Source: JAZDLX01 sp964538455 (GTDB taxonomy: Bacteria; Electryoneota; Electryoneia; Electryoneales; Electryoneaceae). Taken from it: a stretch of DNA of 5,476 bases. The position numbers and the translations under genes were made by a program. Numbering within the stretch: the stretch's first letter is position 1; each line of letters opens with the position of its first letter. A model generated the notes under the pieces. It was not told the DNA's origin. It was given only the letters and a program-made list of their open reading frames with translations, and did not search any database. The stretch covers positions 1 to 5,476 of the forward strand of contig CAZIDZ010000084.1 in NCBI GenBank assembly GCA_964538455.1. Direction: 5' to 3'. Shown one piece after another: positions 5,416 to 5,476 of this stretch.

Positions 5416-5434
5416 GCGTTCCGCCAGCGAGTAG

Positions 5435-5454
5435 CCCGGATTCTCGAATCCGGG
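5435..5454. repeat. Palindromic repeat near the right edge
   Basis: CCCGGATTC (5435-5443) and GAATCCGGG (5446-5454) are perfect reverse complements separated by two bases. No T-run follows. Form and size suit a repetitive extragenic palindrome. The window ends 22 bases later, so its relation to a following gene cannot be judged. Confidence 0.5.
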
Positions 5455-5476
5455 GATATCCGCTTTATGTTCCAGC

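Noticed and set aside
5431..5456. tRNA T-arm-like sequence
   Set aside because: GGATTC and GAATCC resemble a T-arm stem, but no acceptor, anticodon or D-arm can be built around it. It is a simple palindrome.

Overview
The window is a GC-rich bacterial chromosomal segment with four confident genes, all on the + strand, and a lower-GC tail that looks like accessory DNA. A member of the Planctomycetes-Verrucomicrobia-Chlamydiae group, such as Kiritimatiellota, Verrucomicrobiota or Lentisphaerota, would fit: the genes are GC-rich and intergenic spaces carry small hairpin and ATCCTG-type repeats. This placement comes from general resemblance only; no rRNA or other phylogenetic marker is present.

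Layout. Positions 1-240 are a repeat-rich intergenic stretch holding a double ATCCTG repeat closed by inverted arms, and two strong GC hairpins that share an 11-base box. Positions 241-2052 encode a membrane-anchored SurA/PpiD-type periplasmic peptidyl-prolyl isomerase and folding factor with one well-preserved parvulin domain and two decayed copies of the parvulin C-terminal half. A probable intrinsic terminator (2095-2124) separates it from a compact three-gene operon (2160-4665) for a cluster-9 metal ABC importer of the ZnuABC/TroABC type: lipoprotein binding protein, ATPase, permease. Both junctions are 4-base start/stop overlaps (ATGA and GTGA), so the three proteins are almost certainly co-transcribed and translationally coupled. 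The binding protein captures the metal ion (most likely zinc) outside the cytoplasmic membrane, the permease carries it across and the ATPase drives transport. The first of the four usual metal-ligand residues is Asn instead of His.

Positions 4666-5103 contain no convincing + strand gene. Base composition falls sharply here (19 of 60 bases are G or C at 4861-4920, against 41 of 60 at 4561-4620). The minus strand holds an unrecognised open frame ending in a hydrophobic helix, which may be a gene remnant. At 5104-5328 is a 74-residue predicted helix-turn-helix protein with a basic tail, preceded by a perfect 11-base palindrome that overlaps a candidate promoter, and followed by two hairpins, the second a convincing intrinsic terminator. 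A further palindromic repeat lies at the right edge.

I found no clear evidence of a new multi-gene system. The points most worth checking are the altered metal site, the triplicated parvulin half-domain, the low-GC insert with its small regulator, and the repeat cluster at the left edge.
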